A program made the translations under genes and the position numbers. The notes beneath the pieces are model-generated. The model was not told where the DNA came from. It did not search any database and was given only the letters and a program-made list of their open reading frames with translations. This document shows, piece after piece, positions 43,715-52,754 of a stretch of 64,000 nt of DNA; within the stretch, counting starts at the first letter, position 1; each line of letters begins with the position of its first letter. Origin of the DNA: a virus; the IMG/VR virus record IMGVR_UViG_3300028840_004184, positions 106,411 to 170,410 of that record. One strand, 5' to 3'.

Positions 43715-44500
43715 ATGGTTTGGACAAGTAATTATGTAGTATTAGATACTGAGACCACTGGTCTTTCTAAAAATCCGCTTGCTGAGGTTATTGAAGTTGG
43801 TGTGATCGCCTTAGATAGAAATGGTTTGTCTGAGATAGGTAGATTCCAGTCTCTTATTAAACCAGCAAATATTGATTTAAATAAACCGTTACCGGATTGG
43901 TCTAAGAAGGCTTTTGAGAAGCATCAGATATCTGTTGAAGAATTGATGGTTGCACCATCTCCCGAAGATGTGTGTCATAAGATTATTGGTTTGTTGAAAA
44001 AATTAAGCAAGCCTATTCTGGTTGGACAGAATATCGATTTTGATGTTCGTATGCTAAGAAGACTTTTTAGGTCCTGTGATGAGGATTTTGATGAATACTT
44101 TTTTAGCCCTATAATAGATTTGTATTCTATTTCTTACATGTTTTGGCGTGACGATGCTGATATGCCTAATGTACAACTTGGCACGGTTGCTGAAAAACTA
44201 AAGATTAAGCCGGGTGAGGCACATCGTGCGTTAGGGGACTGTGAGACATCTGTGCCTGTATTTAAGAAGTTTATGGATTTTATTGGTCAGTATGCTGGTG
44301 TTATTTCTGATGTAAAAATAAAAGACCCCAAGCGGATGACTGGGAAGTATGCTTGTCCTATGTGTGGTTATGGTCTATCATTGCGGACGGCCAAGAGGGG
44401 CGTTAATAAGAATAATAAATTTTATGGATGTAAGGGATTTCCTTCATGTCGTTTTACGTGTCAGTTGAATGAGATTGAGCAATACGAGAGGAATGAATAA
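43715..44500 (+). CDS. DnaQ-like 3'-5' exonuclease with C-terminal zinc finger
   Basis: D11-T-E13 in VVLDTETTGL (Exo I), GQNIDFDVRML (Exo II) and HRALGDCE (Exo III) give the DEDDh catalytic set. After about residue 205 comes CPMCGYGLSLR...FYGCKGFPSCRFT, a topoisomerase-type C4 zinc finger that binds single-stranded DNA. So it is an exonuclease tethered to DNA. Its place in the late block suggests a role in DNA processing before packaging or in recombination. Confidence 0.85.
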   Translation: MVWTSNYVVLDTETTGLSKNPLAEVIEVGVIALDRNGLSEIGRFQSLIKPANIDLNKPLPDWSKKAFEKHQISVEELMVAPSPEDVCHKIIGLLKKLSKPILVGQNIDFDVRMLRRLFRSCDEDFDEYFFSPIIDLYSISYMFWRDDADMPNVQLGTVAEKLKIKPGEAHRALGDCETSVPVFKKFMDFIGQYAGVISDVKIKDPKRMTGKYACPMCGYGLSLRTAKRGVNKNNKFYGCKGFPSCRFTCQLNEIEQYERNE

Positions 44501-45396
44501 TGAAGATTGCTGTATTGGCTGCTTTTCATAGCCTAGATAAAGGATGGTCGTGCCCGTTGTCATTAATTAATCAGCTTGAATCTATGGGACATCAGGTGAT
44601 TATGTTCAATCTTTATCAGCTTAATAATGAGAATGTTGGTGTCAGTTATACCGACAATGGCTTGAAGAAATTTTTAGATCAGCAAAATGATTTTGATTTA
44701 TTCTTGCATATGGATTATGGTATGTTTTATAGTCCCCTTTTAAAAGATGTTAAGATTCCTTCTATAGGTGAAATGGGTGATGATCCTCAGGCATTTTCAC
44801 GTAATTTGCCTAAAGCGAATTTTTTCGATTTAGTTTTTTCGCCTGACAAACGCTGTGTTCAACAGTATAAAAATCATGGGATCAAAGCTGTGTGGCTTAC
44901 GCATTGGGCCGATCCGTCTATTCATATGCCTATTTCTGATATAGTCCCCGACAAATTTGTTGTTACTACTTGTGAGACCGGCAGGGGGAACGGCATGATA
45001 AATATAATGCGTCAGCAACTTGGTGGTGATATTTGGCTAGATGATAGATATTATTACGCGTTTGAACATACAAAATTTATGCATCGTGGACATGTTGTTT
45101 TTCAAAAAAGTCAATGGGGTGAGATCACACGCAGGCCGTTTGAGGCCGCAGCGTGTAGAAAAATGGTTATGCTTGATGAACTAGAGGCTGATACTGGCAT
45201 TAAAAACATATTCAGGGATGGTGTAGACGCGGTATATTATCATAGCTGGGAAGATGCTGTTGATAAAATCAATTATTATAAAAGCAGACTAGATGAAGTA
45301 GCAGATATAGCAAAAAGTGGGTACGAAAGGGTGATTAGCGGACATACCGTCGAGCACCGTGCTAATCGTATTCTTGATTTAGTGGAGACATTATAA
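44500..45396 (+). CDS. CgeB-like glycosyltransferase (GT-B fold)
   Basis: The C-terminal half has the typical GT-B/CgeB run RRPFEAAACRKMVMLDE...GIKNIFRDGVDAVYYHSWEDAVDKINYY, with the E of PFEAAACR as the sugar-nucleotide contact. 298 residues. Adjacent to a second glycosyltransferase. The target could be DNA bases, virion proteins or a host glycan; not determined. Confidence 0.75.
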   Translation: MKIAVLAAFHSLDKGWSCPLSLINQLESMGHQVIMFNLYQLNNENVGVSYTDNGLKKFLDQQNDFDLFLHMDYGMFYSPLLKDVKIPSIGEMGDDPQAFSRNLPKANFFDLVFSPDKRCVQQYKNHGIKAVWLTHWADPSIHMPISDIVPDKFVVTTCETGRGNGMINIMRQQLGGDIWLDDRYYYAFEHTKFMHRGHVVFQKSQWGEITRRPFEAAACRKMVMLDELEADTGIKNIFRDGVDAVYYHSWEDAVDKINYYKSRLDEVADIAKSGYERVISGHTVEHRANRILDLVETL

Positions 45397-46194
45397 ATGA
45401 CCTTGCCCAGGATACCTGACGGACAAGCAATTGACAGGAACAAACAGGTTTATAGAGATATCATCGATCCATATTGTGAGCCTGGTCTTATTTCTATTAT
45501 GTTTCTGGGGTGTGGTAGACATAATGTGACACGGATATCACTTGATAAACTTTTGTTGTCGTTGAGAAAATATGATGGTCCGACTGAATGGGTTTTTCTA
45601 GAGCAGGGATGGGATATTGATAATGATGGTGCCACTAAGAATCTGACGTTATTTAAGAATATCAGTTCTTTGTTAGATAGGTCTATTATTTTGTGTCCAA
45701 ATAGGAATTATGGTATTAATGTAGCTATTAATCAAATGAATAGTGTGGCGAGAGGACAATATTCTTTATTGATCGAAAATGATTGGATGTGTCATCAAAC
45801 TACGTCAAAATGGTTATATGATAGTAAGCAAATTTTAGATGAGTATCTTAATATCGGTGTTGTCCAGCTTCGTGCCATAAATGATCCTAACGATAACTAC
45901 GGTGTGGGAAAAGTCATGTTTAATCCTTTTTCTATACCTATGTGCGAGCATGTTGCCGAACTTGTCGTTTCTTGTGGTACAAAATTTTTATTAGCTAATC
46001 ATAAGTTTGCTGGTATTAATAACAACCCTAGTTTAATTCGTAAAGAAGTTCATCTTGAGCTTGGTTTTATGCGTGAGCCCGAACTGTGGTCTGACCTTAG
46101 GCATGGTGAGACTGATAGAGAAAAGAAGTATATGCAAACAAATTGGAAAACAGCACATTTGATAGATGATGTTTTTTTTCACTACAAACCGTAG
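45397..46194 (+). CDS. GT-A-type glycosyltransferase (265 aa)
   Basis: The central ARGQYSLLIENDWMC is a D/ExD-type metal site at the end of a Rossmann-like half (CPNRNYGINVAINQMNS), typical of GT-A (family 2-like) enzymes. Follows the CgeB-like gene directly. Together they could glycosylate a shared target. The motif is weaker than in standard family 2, so the fold call is moderate. Confidence 0.6.
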   Translation: MTLPRIPDGQAIDRNKQVYRDIIDPYCEPGLISIMFLGCGRHNVTRISLDKLLLSLRKYDGPTEWVFLEQGWDIDNDGATKNLTLFKNISSLLDRSIILCPNRNYGINVAINQMNSVARGQYSLLIENDWMCHQTTSKWLYDSKQILDEYLNIGVVQLRAINDPNDNYGVGKVMFNPFSIPMCEHVAELVVSCGTKFLLANHKFAGINNNPSLIRKEVHLELGFMREPELWSDLRHGETDREKKYMQTNWKTAHLIDDVFFHYKP

Positions 46195-46201
46195 GTATTA
46201 T

Positions 46202-46684
46202 ATGGGTAGCAAGAAGGAAAGAGAATTCACTGTAGCTGTTGACACCAGGGAAAAAATTCCATTATGGGATGTAGATGATAAAAAATTTTTCATAGTACAC
46301 CAGAAGGTAGATGCTGGTGATTATGCGTTTGCTGATGATGAAATAAAGCACCTTATAACTATTGAACGCAAGAAAAGCTTTAATGAGTTATATGCTAATT
46401 TTACACGACACCGTGAACGTTTTTACAATGAAATTAACAGGATGAAAAAGTATAAGAGGCGTTTCATTGTTATCGAACAAAATGCTTCTGATGCACTTAA
46501 TCCTTTTTCATATAGAACGACCGCAAGTAAACGCAGAGCTGCTATTGCTATTGTTTTGTCGTCAATTATTAATTTGATGCTTCTGCATGATGTACATGTT
46601 GTGTTTGCTGGTGATAGTGCCAAGTCTATTATTAGGCAGCTTTTTGTTAAGACATATGAATATTATAAAAAAAATAAGTTATAG
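46202..46684 (+). CDS. ERCC4/XPF-type nuclease
   Basis: V13-D14-TREK and later ERKKSFNEL are the XPF nuclease motifs (D...ERKxxxD-type), with GDY between them. 160 residues with the ATG at 46202 preferred over an upstream start that lies within the previous gene. Such nucleases cleave branched DNA; beside a terminase they may resolve branches before packaging. Confidence 0.75.
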   Translation: MGSKKEREFTVAVDTREKIPLWDVDDKKFFIVHQKVDAGDYAFADDEIKHLITIERKKSFNELYANFTRHRERFYNEINRMKKYKRRFIVIEQNASDALNPFSYRTTASKRRAAIAIVLSSIINLMLLHDVHVVFAGDSAKSIIRQLFVKTYEYYKKNKL

Positions 46685-46695
46685 GAGGCGAAGCC

Positions 46696-46935
46696 TTGGA
46701 CGGTGAGGAACTGAGGAGTAGATTGCGTCGTATAAAAACTGTTATCATCGAAGCTGACAGACGTGCCGACGAAGCGGTTAAAGCTAGAGACGATGCATTT
46801 TCTGAGTTGCTGTCGCGATTGAATCAAAAACATGATGAAGCTGTTAGAATAGTCCAAATAGCTCGTTACGAGGCTGTTTTTAAAAGTTTATTAAAGAATG
46901 AGAACGAAGAGAATGAAGAGGAGTTCGGTGGGTAG
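46696..46935 (+). CDS. small helical protein (79 aa)
   Basis: TTG start at 46696 behind AGGAGG. Nearly the whole product is a charged helix (RRADEAVKARDDAFSELLSRL), ending in a Glu-rich tail. Directly before the large terminase. No family recognised; another possible small terminase partner. Confidence 0.55.
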   Translation: MDGEELRSRLRRIKTVIIEADRRADEAVKARDDAFSELLSRLNQKHDEAVRIVQIARYEAVFKSLLKNENEENEEEFGG

Positions 46936-46937
46936 AT

Positions 46938-48905
46938 ATGCCAGCTATTTGCACCGATGAGGTTTTAGATGTTTTTGATTCGGAAAGCACGCCCGTACAT
47001 GCCATGGTACGAATGGGGCAATTTTCGTGGACATGGTTGATCTCCCAGATATACCGTAATCAGAGGGGCAAACCTCTCCGGTTGCTACCCTTTCAGTCTG
47101 TGATGTTTGATATTCTATGGAATAAGAAATTTCCTATGATTATGGCATCTCGTGGCGGTGGGAAGACTTTTTTGCTTGGATTATATGCCTTAACCCGTGC
47201 TATTTTTTGTCCTGGTAGTAAAATTATTATTGTTGGTGCTGGCCTTAGGCAGTCTGCTAAAGTATTTTCTTATGTCCAGGATTTGTACAATCAGAGCCCC
47301 ATTATACAAGAGGCATTGCATCATTTCGGTGGGCCGAGAATTGTTACTACCGGGCCGTATATTAAGGTTGGGGAGTTATCTAGTATTATAGCGTTGCCTA
47401 TCGGCGATGGGGAAAAAATTAGAGGTCAAAGAGCTACTCATATATTGTGTGATGAGTTTGGATCGATCCCGGAAGCGATTTATGAAACTGTTATCAGTCC
47501 TTTTGCATCTGTACATGCTGATCCAGAAGAAAGGGTTATGGTTGAGAATTTCTGCTCAAGAGTAGGGGGGCTAGGTGCTGATGATGCATTGCTGGATAAA
47601 ATACGCGAGATACAGGGCTATGGAAACCAGATAGTTATTTCAGGTACTGCAACATATGAGTTTAATCATTTTTATCGAAATTATATGTCATATAAGATGA
47701 TTGCAGATTCGCACGGAGATCCCGAGCTTATTCGAAAAGCTATGGAGTATAGACGTAGAACAGATATGCATTCTAATGTTGGGGAAATAGATCCAGAGAC
47801 CATCAAAATCTTATCAAAGGGATGGAAGAACTATGCTATTCTTCAGATGCCTTATCAACATATTCCCGCTGGATTTTTAGATAATGAAATTATTGCTAAG
47901 GACAAGGCGACATTTTCATCTGTAAGGTTCGGCATGGAGTACGAATGTAAATTTGCTAAAGATTCTGATGGCTTCATTAAGAGGTCCTCTATTTTTGATG
48001 CCACACCTCAGGACGAGGCTGCTTTCGATATAGAGCTATATGGAGAAGATGGCTTTGATTATGTTATGGGTCTTGACCCAGGTAGACATAATGATAATTT
48101 TGGCCTTGTTGTATTGAAGCTTATACCAGGTGGTTCTAAATTAGTATATGCGGACGCGTGGCACGGAAAGGCCTCTCCTCAGACTGGGCGGAAGATACGC
48201 CAGATTATGAACCGCTTCAATATAGTCAGAATAGCAATGGATAAGGGTGGTGGCGGTGACTACGTGTCTGATATTTTAGCGTTGCGGGAGCTATGCGAGG
48301 AGGGCGAGCTACCTATTTTTCTTGTTAGGGAGCAAATAGAGAACAAAGCGATGCTTGGTGAAGAGGGGTATCATATTCTTGAGTTGGTTAGTTGGCAGGG
48401 TTGGATTTCTCAGGCTGCTCATAGTATTAGTGGTGATATTCAGCATAATCGTTTGTTGTTTCCCACATATCCTGATATTGAGCGTATTTATGCCAAGTAT
48501 GCTACCCATGTATTGAGGCATAGGCGAGCAATGTCTGATGAGGAAAAAATTGAAGTTGATATAATGGTTTTTGGGAAGGATAATGAGGATTTTGAAAAGG
48601 TCCAGCTTGGTGTGTGGGACAACGTAGAGGCCACGGTGGATGAAACATGTGCGATCCAGTTAATGGTTACTCCTGGTGGCGTTGAGAAGTTTGAGTTGCC
48701 TCCTTTAGCTGAGCAGCCAGATGGTATGGATATACGTAGGCGTGATAGATGGTCGGCTCTTGTGTTAGCGGCTTATGCAGCAAGGGTTTATAGAAACCAA
48801 GAGCGAACCAATAAGCCTTTGCCGCCCGGAGGATCTCCCAGTTCTATTTTGTCTGGTAAGAAACGATATAGAAAGGTGAGGAGAAAAGGAAGTGTTATGT
48901 ACTAG
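46938..48905 (+). CDS. terL: terminase large subunit
   Basis: Walker A-like ASRGGGKT (70-77), Walker B HILCDEFG (168-175) with the catalytic acid, and a nuclease motif VMGLDPGRHNDNFGLVVL starting at D380. This is the ATPase-plus-RNase H-like nuclease layout of large terminases that pump and cut phage DNA at the portal. 655 residues is normal. Ends two bases before late motif copy 2. Confidence 0.92.
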   Translation: MPAICTDEVLDVFDSESTPVHAMVRMGQFSWTWLISQIYRNQRGKPLRLLPFQSVMFDILWNKKFPMIMASRGGGKTFLLGLYALTRAIFCPGSKIIIVGAGLRQSAKVFSYVQDLYNQSPIIQEALHHFGGPRIVTTGPYIKVGELSSIIALPIGDGEKIRGQRATHILCDEFGSIPEAIYETVISPFASVHADPEERVMVENFCSRVGGLGADDALLDKIREIQGYGNQIVISGTATYEFNHFYRNYMSYKMIADSHGDPELIRKAMEYRRRTDMHSNVGEIDPETIKILSKGWKNYAILQMPYQHIPAGFLDNEIIAKDKATFSSVRFGMEYECKFAKDSDGFIKRSSIFDATPQDEAAFDIELYGEDGFDYVMGLDPGRHNDNFGLVVLKLIPGGSKLVYADAWHGKASPQTGRKIRQIMNRFNIVRIAMDKGGGGDYVSDILALRELCEEGELPIFLVREQIENKAMLGEEGYHILELVSWQGWISQAAHSISGDIQHNRLLFPTYPDIERIYAKYATHVLRHRRAMSDEEKIEVDIMVFGKDNEDFEKVQLGVWDNVEATVDETCAIQLMVTPGGVEKFELPPLAEQPDGMDIRRRDRWSALVLAAYAARVYRNQERTNKPLPPGGSPSSILSGKKRYRKVRRKGSVMY

Positions 48906-48906
48906 T

Positions 48907-48916
48907 TTAGTGTATA
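48907..48916 (+). promoter_or_regulatory. late motif TTAGTGTATA, copy 2
   Basis: Between the terminase stop (48905) and the portal start (48969), 52 bases before it. Confidence 0.65.
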
Positions 48917-48968
48917 TCCTTGAGTAGATAGCATATAAGCATTTCTTGGCGAAAGGATTAAAATAATA

Positions 48969-51386
48969 ATGAAGAAAAAAGGTGCTAAGGAATCGAATAG
49001 ACGTAAAAAGAAGTCTACAGCCGTGATTGTGGAAAATGAGCCTTCTAAGGCTATTAAGTCTAGGAATACGTCTGCAAAACGAAGTTCTAAGACACAATAT
49101 AAGTATCCGTCTGCCGATGCAATTATGCGTGTTAACGCACGTCTTATGGGGGTTGCCACTGGTTCTTATGAGCCCGGTCAGATAGGTGACGCTGTTGAGA
49201 GACGTATTATCGAGAAGTATAATACTGTTTTAGGCGAAGATCCTTTGTCTTCGAATGAGAAGTCACGGGGTGAACAAATACAGATTTTGAAAAGACTTGC
49301 CACTAGTGACAAAATGAATCATGCCATTATGTCGCAATGTCATATAGCTTATTTGAGTTATGGTATTGTCCGTGTTGTTGTCGATTTGTATGCCGATTTT
49401 GCCACTGAGGGTCTTGAGATTTTACACCCAAATAAAAGTGTAGAGAATTTTTATAGAGCTTGGGCAACAAAAGTACATCTTAAAGAGCGTGTCAATAGAT
49501 TCTTTACCGACCTGTTCGTGTCTGCTAACGTTTTTATTCACAAGATTCGTGCTAAGATTAATCCAGAAGAGGAGCGTAGTATGAGGCGTGCTCAGGCGAA
49601 TAATGTTGAATTACTTGATGCAAATACGCTGCTTATACGTGGTGGTGGCAATAGTATAGATGTGTGTGTGTCGCCCAATTTGGTGTTGGATAGTGAGCTT
49701 ACTCCGTTTTTTAAGTTATGTGATGTAGCTGATAAACAGATAAAAAATGGTAATGCAATATGTTCTATTGCTGAGTCACCGGATGTTACTATTGATGTAA
49801 ATAAGAGGAAAATTCCATGGGAATATATTTCTCTTCCTCCCGTTAATATAGAGAGTCGAGATAGAAATTTTGCTAATCGTGGTAGATGGGTGCTTGTGCT
49901 TAATAAAGACGACGTTAGTTCTGTTTCTAATTTTTTACGCATGGTATATGACCCTCATAATAAAAAAACCAAGATTAAGCTACCCCCATCATTATCGGGT
50001 AAGCTTGCGAAATATGAAGGTAAATCAAGATATTATAAGGCCGAGGTGTCATTACCGCCTGATGATGTTTATGTTGTCCAGGATAAGAAGTTTGATAATT
50101 GGACTTGGGCTATCCCATTTGTTTTTCCTTCATTACGCTGTTTACGTTTTAAGGATAATCTGAGAAACATGGAGAAAAAGTTTTGTAATAGTGTTATTAA
50201 TTCTATTACGCTTTGGGAGCTTGGAGATCCTGAGAATGGTATATTTCCGGAGGATGAGCATTTTGAAAGACTTGCTGATATGTTGCAGCAGCCTGGTCAA
50301 GCTATGAATTTGATATGGCCAGCCCCAATCAAAGGTAGTGTTATCGAGCCGAGGTCCTCGAATGCTCTTGATCCTCGTAAACATGAATCGATTGATAGAG
50401 ACACTCTTGTATCTCTTGGCATTCCTGATGTTTTGATTGGTGGCAAGGGCAGTAATTTTTCCAACTCTTTTATTTCTGTAGCTACTACTCTTAAGAAACT
50501 TGAGGTTGCTCGTGATCGGATAGAAGCATGGCTTATGAATGAGCTTAAAGAGATTGCTGAAGCAATGGGGTTTCGTAAGCTTCCTAGGATTAAGTGGGGC
50601 AAAAGTAGCTTGCGTGATAAGAAATGGGAGCAGCAGTTTAAACTTCAATTATTCGATCGTGGCGTTTTGTCTGCCGAAGCGTTACTCAAGGAGGCTGATG
50701 AGCACCTTGATACCGAGGTACAGAGGCAGAAAAATGAGAAAAATATCGCCGATTCTACCGGCGTTGGTGTTCTTGATAAACACACTCCTTATTATCGTCC
50801 AGCCGATTTGGTCAAGGTTGGTATTATGCCTCCTGGTTGGAAGCCAGAGCGTAACATGTTAGATATTAAGGAGCAAGAAGCCGAGGTTGATATTAAGATA
50901 GACAAGAAAAGAAATGATACACTTAATCCAGAAGGTGGTGATGACAAGAAGCCCACTAAACCAGAAGGAAGACCGCCGGGCAAGCAAGACACTCAAAAAA
51001 GAAAGAAAAAGGAACCTGTCCCTCGTGGAAATAATGTAGCTGCTTTTATCAAATTTGATTCGCTTAAGGAGCAGGGAGCCAAGTTATTGGATACGGTCGG
51101 CTCTATGCTAAAGACCAAGGGGAAGCGGGGGCCTGTGTCTGAGAAATTACTTTACTCTGTCGTAAGTAATTTAACTGCTGGTTGCTCGAAGACAGATATC
51201 ACAAAGACTATCAAAAGTCTTAAGAGCATAAAAAATAATAAGATAAATGCGTCGGTTAATAAACCTTATGAGTTTTTAGTTAATTATTATAGGGTGAAGT
51301 CTATTGACAATAAATTATCTAAAGACCAAAAACGAGATATATTTATTTATGCTTGGGCGGTAGCAAATATGATTAATCTGTTGTAA
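48969..51386 (+). CDS. portal protein
   Basis: 805 residues directly after the large terminase. Residues about 465-560 read LVSLGIPDVLIGG...VATTLKKLEVARDRIEAWLMNELKEIAEAMGFRKLPRIKWG, the stem/wing signature of phage portal proteins. The N-terminus is basic and the C-terminus has a Lys/Pro-rich linker (KKPTKPEGRPPGK) and a helical tail. It forms the dodecameric DNA channel at one capsid vertex. Confidence 0.82.
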   Translation: MKKKGAKESNRRKKKSTAVIVENEPSKAIKSRNTSAKRSSKTQYKYPSADAIMRVNARLMGVATGSYEPGQIGDAVERRIIEKYNTVLGEDPLSSNEKSRGEQIQILKRLATSDKMNHAIMSQCHIAYLSYGIVRVVVDLYADFATEGLEILHPNKSVENFYRAWATKVHLKERVNRFFTDLFVSANVFIHKIRAKINPEEERSMRRAQANNVELLDANTLLIRGGGNSIDVCVSPNLVLDSELTPFFKLCDVADKQIKNGNAICSIAESPDVTIDVNKRKIPWEYISLPPVNIESRDRNFANRGRWVLVLNKDDVSSVSNFLRMVYDPHNKKTKIKLPPSLSGKLAKYEGKSRYYKAEVSLPPDDVYVVQDKKFDNWTWAIPFVFPSLRCLRFKDNLRNMEKKFCNSVINSITLWELGDPENGIFPEDEHFERLADMLQQPGQAMNLIWPAPIKGSVIEPRSSNALDPRKHESIDRDTLVSLGIPDVLIGGKGSNFSNSFISVATTLKKLEVARDRIEAWLMNELKEIAEAMGFRKLPRIKWGKSSLRDKKWEQQFKLQLFDRGVLSAEALLKEADEHLDTEVQRQKNEKNIADSTGVGVLDKHTPYYRPADLVKVGIMPPGWKPERNMLDIKEQEAEVDIKIDKKRNDTLNPEGGDDKKPTKPEGRPPGKQDTQKRKKKEPVPRGNNVAAFIKFDSLKEQGAKLLDTVGSMLKTKGKRGPVSEKLLYSVVSNLTAGCSKTDITKTIKSLKSIKNNKINASVNKPYEFLVNYYRVKSIDNKLSKDQKRDIFIYAWAVANMINLL

Positions 51387-51398
51387 AATCATGTGTTG

Positions 51399-51408
51399 TT
51401 AGTGTATA
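51399..51408 (+). promoter_or_regulatory. late motif TTAGTGTATA, copy 3
   Basis: Between the portal stop and the gene at 51469, 60 bases before its start. Confidence 0.65.
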
Positions 51409-51468
51409 ATGTTATAGCATATTATTTTTGTACATATTTTTGACCTATAAAGAAGGCAGGTGATATAT

Positions 51469-52206
51469 GTGGCTAATGCAGCTAAAGAAGGTCAAACTGA
51501 TCCTAAAGCAAAGGTTAGGAATCGTGGCAAAGTAATTTTTCCCGCCAGTTCTAATAAGGTCAAAGACAGCAAGGACCATTTCCCAATCAACGATGCAAAT
51601 CAGGCACGTAACGCACTTTCTCGTGTATCTCAGTATACTTCAGTTCCGAAATGGTATAGTGGGACTCTTAATGAGTTGCAGAAGGTGGTCTGTAGTGCCG
51701 TTAAGAATGCATATTCTGATATCGAGGTTAGTATGAAGAAAAAATCTAAGTCTTTTCGTCTCATGGATTATGAGGAATATCAAAATCTGATTAAGAGTGA
51801 GTTTTTTATCATGGTCACATCTCCAGATCCGGAGGATGGACATACACATATTGTCTGGGTAGATAAAAAGGGTAATGGTATGACATCGCCTTATCCAGAA
51901 GAAGAAAGTTATTCTAGACATCAGCACGTTATCGTTGGCAAAGATGTTGTACCGTTCACTAACGGATACAGCGTTTCGTTTCATTCTGGATTGCAAGACG
52001 CAACAGAGGCTGATTTGAAGGACTCTCTTTCTTGTGGTAGGCGTCGTGACAATAATGATGGGTGTCGTGAGGCGGCAGCAGGTCTAGTTGGTAGGGGTAT
52101 TCCTGATACTCAAGAGCAGGAAGCCGATGAGCGTATCAGTGGTTATCGCAGGAGTTTAGACAAGATAATTCGTGATAGGCTTAAAAATAAAAAGAAAAAG
52201 AAGTAG
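51469..52206 (+). CDS. hypothetical His-rich head-region protein (245 aa)
   Basis: GTG at 51469 chosen for AGGTGAT six bases upstream; GTG at 51460 is the alternative. The middle holds PDPEDGHTHIVWVDKKGNGMTS, then SRHQHVIV and a GYSVSFHSG: three H-x-H or H-x-G elements that could bind metal. The C-terminus is basic and helical. Position between portal and protease suggests a head role. Confidence 0.6.
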   Translation: MANAAKEGQTDPKAKVRNRGKVIFPASSNKVKDSKDHFPINDANQARNALSRVSQYTSVPKWYSGTLNELQKVVCSAVKNAYSDIEVSMKKKSKSFRLMDYEEYQNLIKSEFFIMVTSPDPEDGHTHIVWVDKKGNGMTSPYPEEESYSRHQHVIVGKDVVPFTNGYSVSFHSGLQDATEADLKDSLSCGRRRDNNDGCREAAAGLVGRGIPDTQEQEADERISGYRRSLDKIIRDRLKNKKKKK

Positions 52207-52215
52207 GTGATGTGA

Positions 52216-52458
52216 ATGGCCTCTCCATTGAACCCGAATTTTGTGAATAGAGTGAATTTGATTGCCGTTGGTCAATCACATAATGCCGCTTTGTATACCG
52301 ATGGTAGAGCTTTGTCAAGTGGTATTGCTGGTGGTCTTGCTCCTGATGGTGCTCCAGCTAGATCTAAGGTTAATCAAACTTTTACTGGTCCTGAATTACC
52401 AGAGAGATCCGAGGTATATTCTTTGCCTGGTTCTGGTTCGTTTAACCCGGAGGTGTAA
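52216..52458 (+). CDS. small hypothetical protein (80 aa)
   Basis: ATG at 52216 behind AGGTGATGTGA. Low-complexity look, rich in Gly, Pro, Ser and Asn. No family recognised; possibly a minor head component. Confidence 0.6.
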   Translation: MASPLNPNFVNRVNLIAVGQSHNAALYTDGRALSSGIAGGLAPDGAPARSKVNQTFTGPELPERSEVYSLPGSGSFNPEV

Positions 52459-52464
52459 TAATTT

Positions 52465-52728
52465 ATGGCTAGATGTACTAAGTGTGGGGCTGTTCTTTAT
52501 ACAACTGAGCGTGGTAATATTACTATGGACACCGAGTCTAGGTGTGGGTTTAAACACAAAAGTTGTGATAAAGCTATCGGTGTTAAGAAGTTAACAAAGG
52601 ATATTGTTCCTGTTGTGACGCCGAAAAAGAAAAAAGTTTTTCCTCGTTCATCAGGTGGTGTTGGTGAAACTAGGTCTTCTAAGTTGGATAATGAGAACAA
52701 AAATAATGATATAGAAAAAGAAACTTAG
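52465..52728 (+). CDS. small zinc-binding protein (87 aa)
   Basis: CTKCG at residue 4, a Cys in RCGFKH near residue 28 and one in SCDK near 34 make a single zinc site. The rest is basic and then acidic. Its stop codon overlaps late motif copy 4. Confidence 0.6.
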   Translation: MARCTKCGAVLYTTERGNITMDTESRCGFKHKSCDKAIGVKKLTKDIVPVVTPKKKKVFPRSSGGVGETRSSKLDNENKNNDIEKET

Positions 52729-52734
52729 TGTATT
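52725..52734 (+). promoter_or_regulatory. late motif TTAGTGTATT, copy 4
   Basis: Overlaps the stop of the zinc gene, 20 bases before the protease-scaffold start at 52755. Confidence 0.6.
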
Positions 52735-52754
52735 AAACACTTTGGAGGTAGAGT

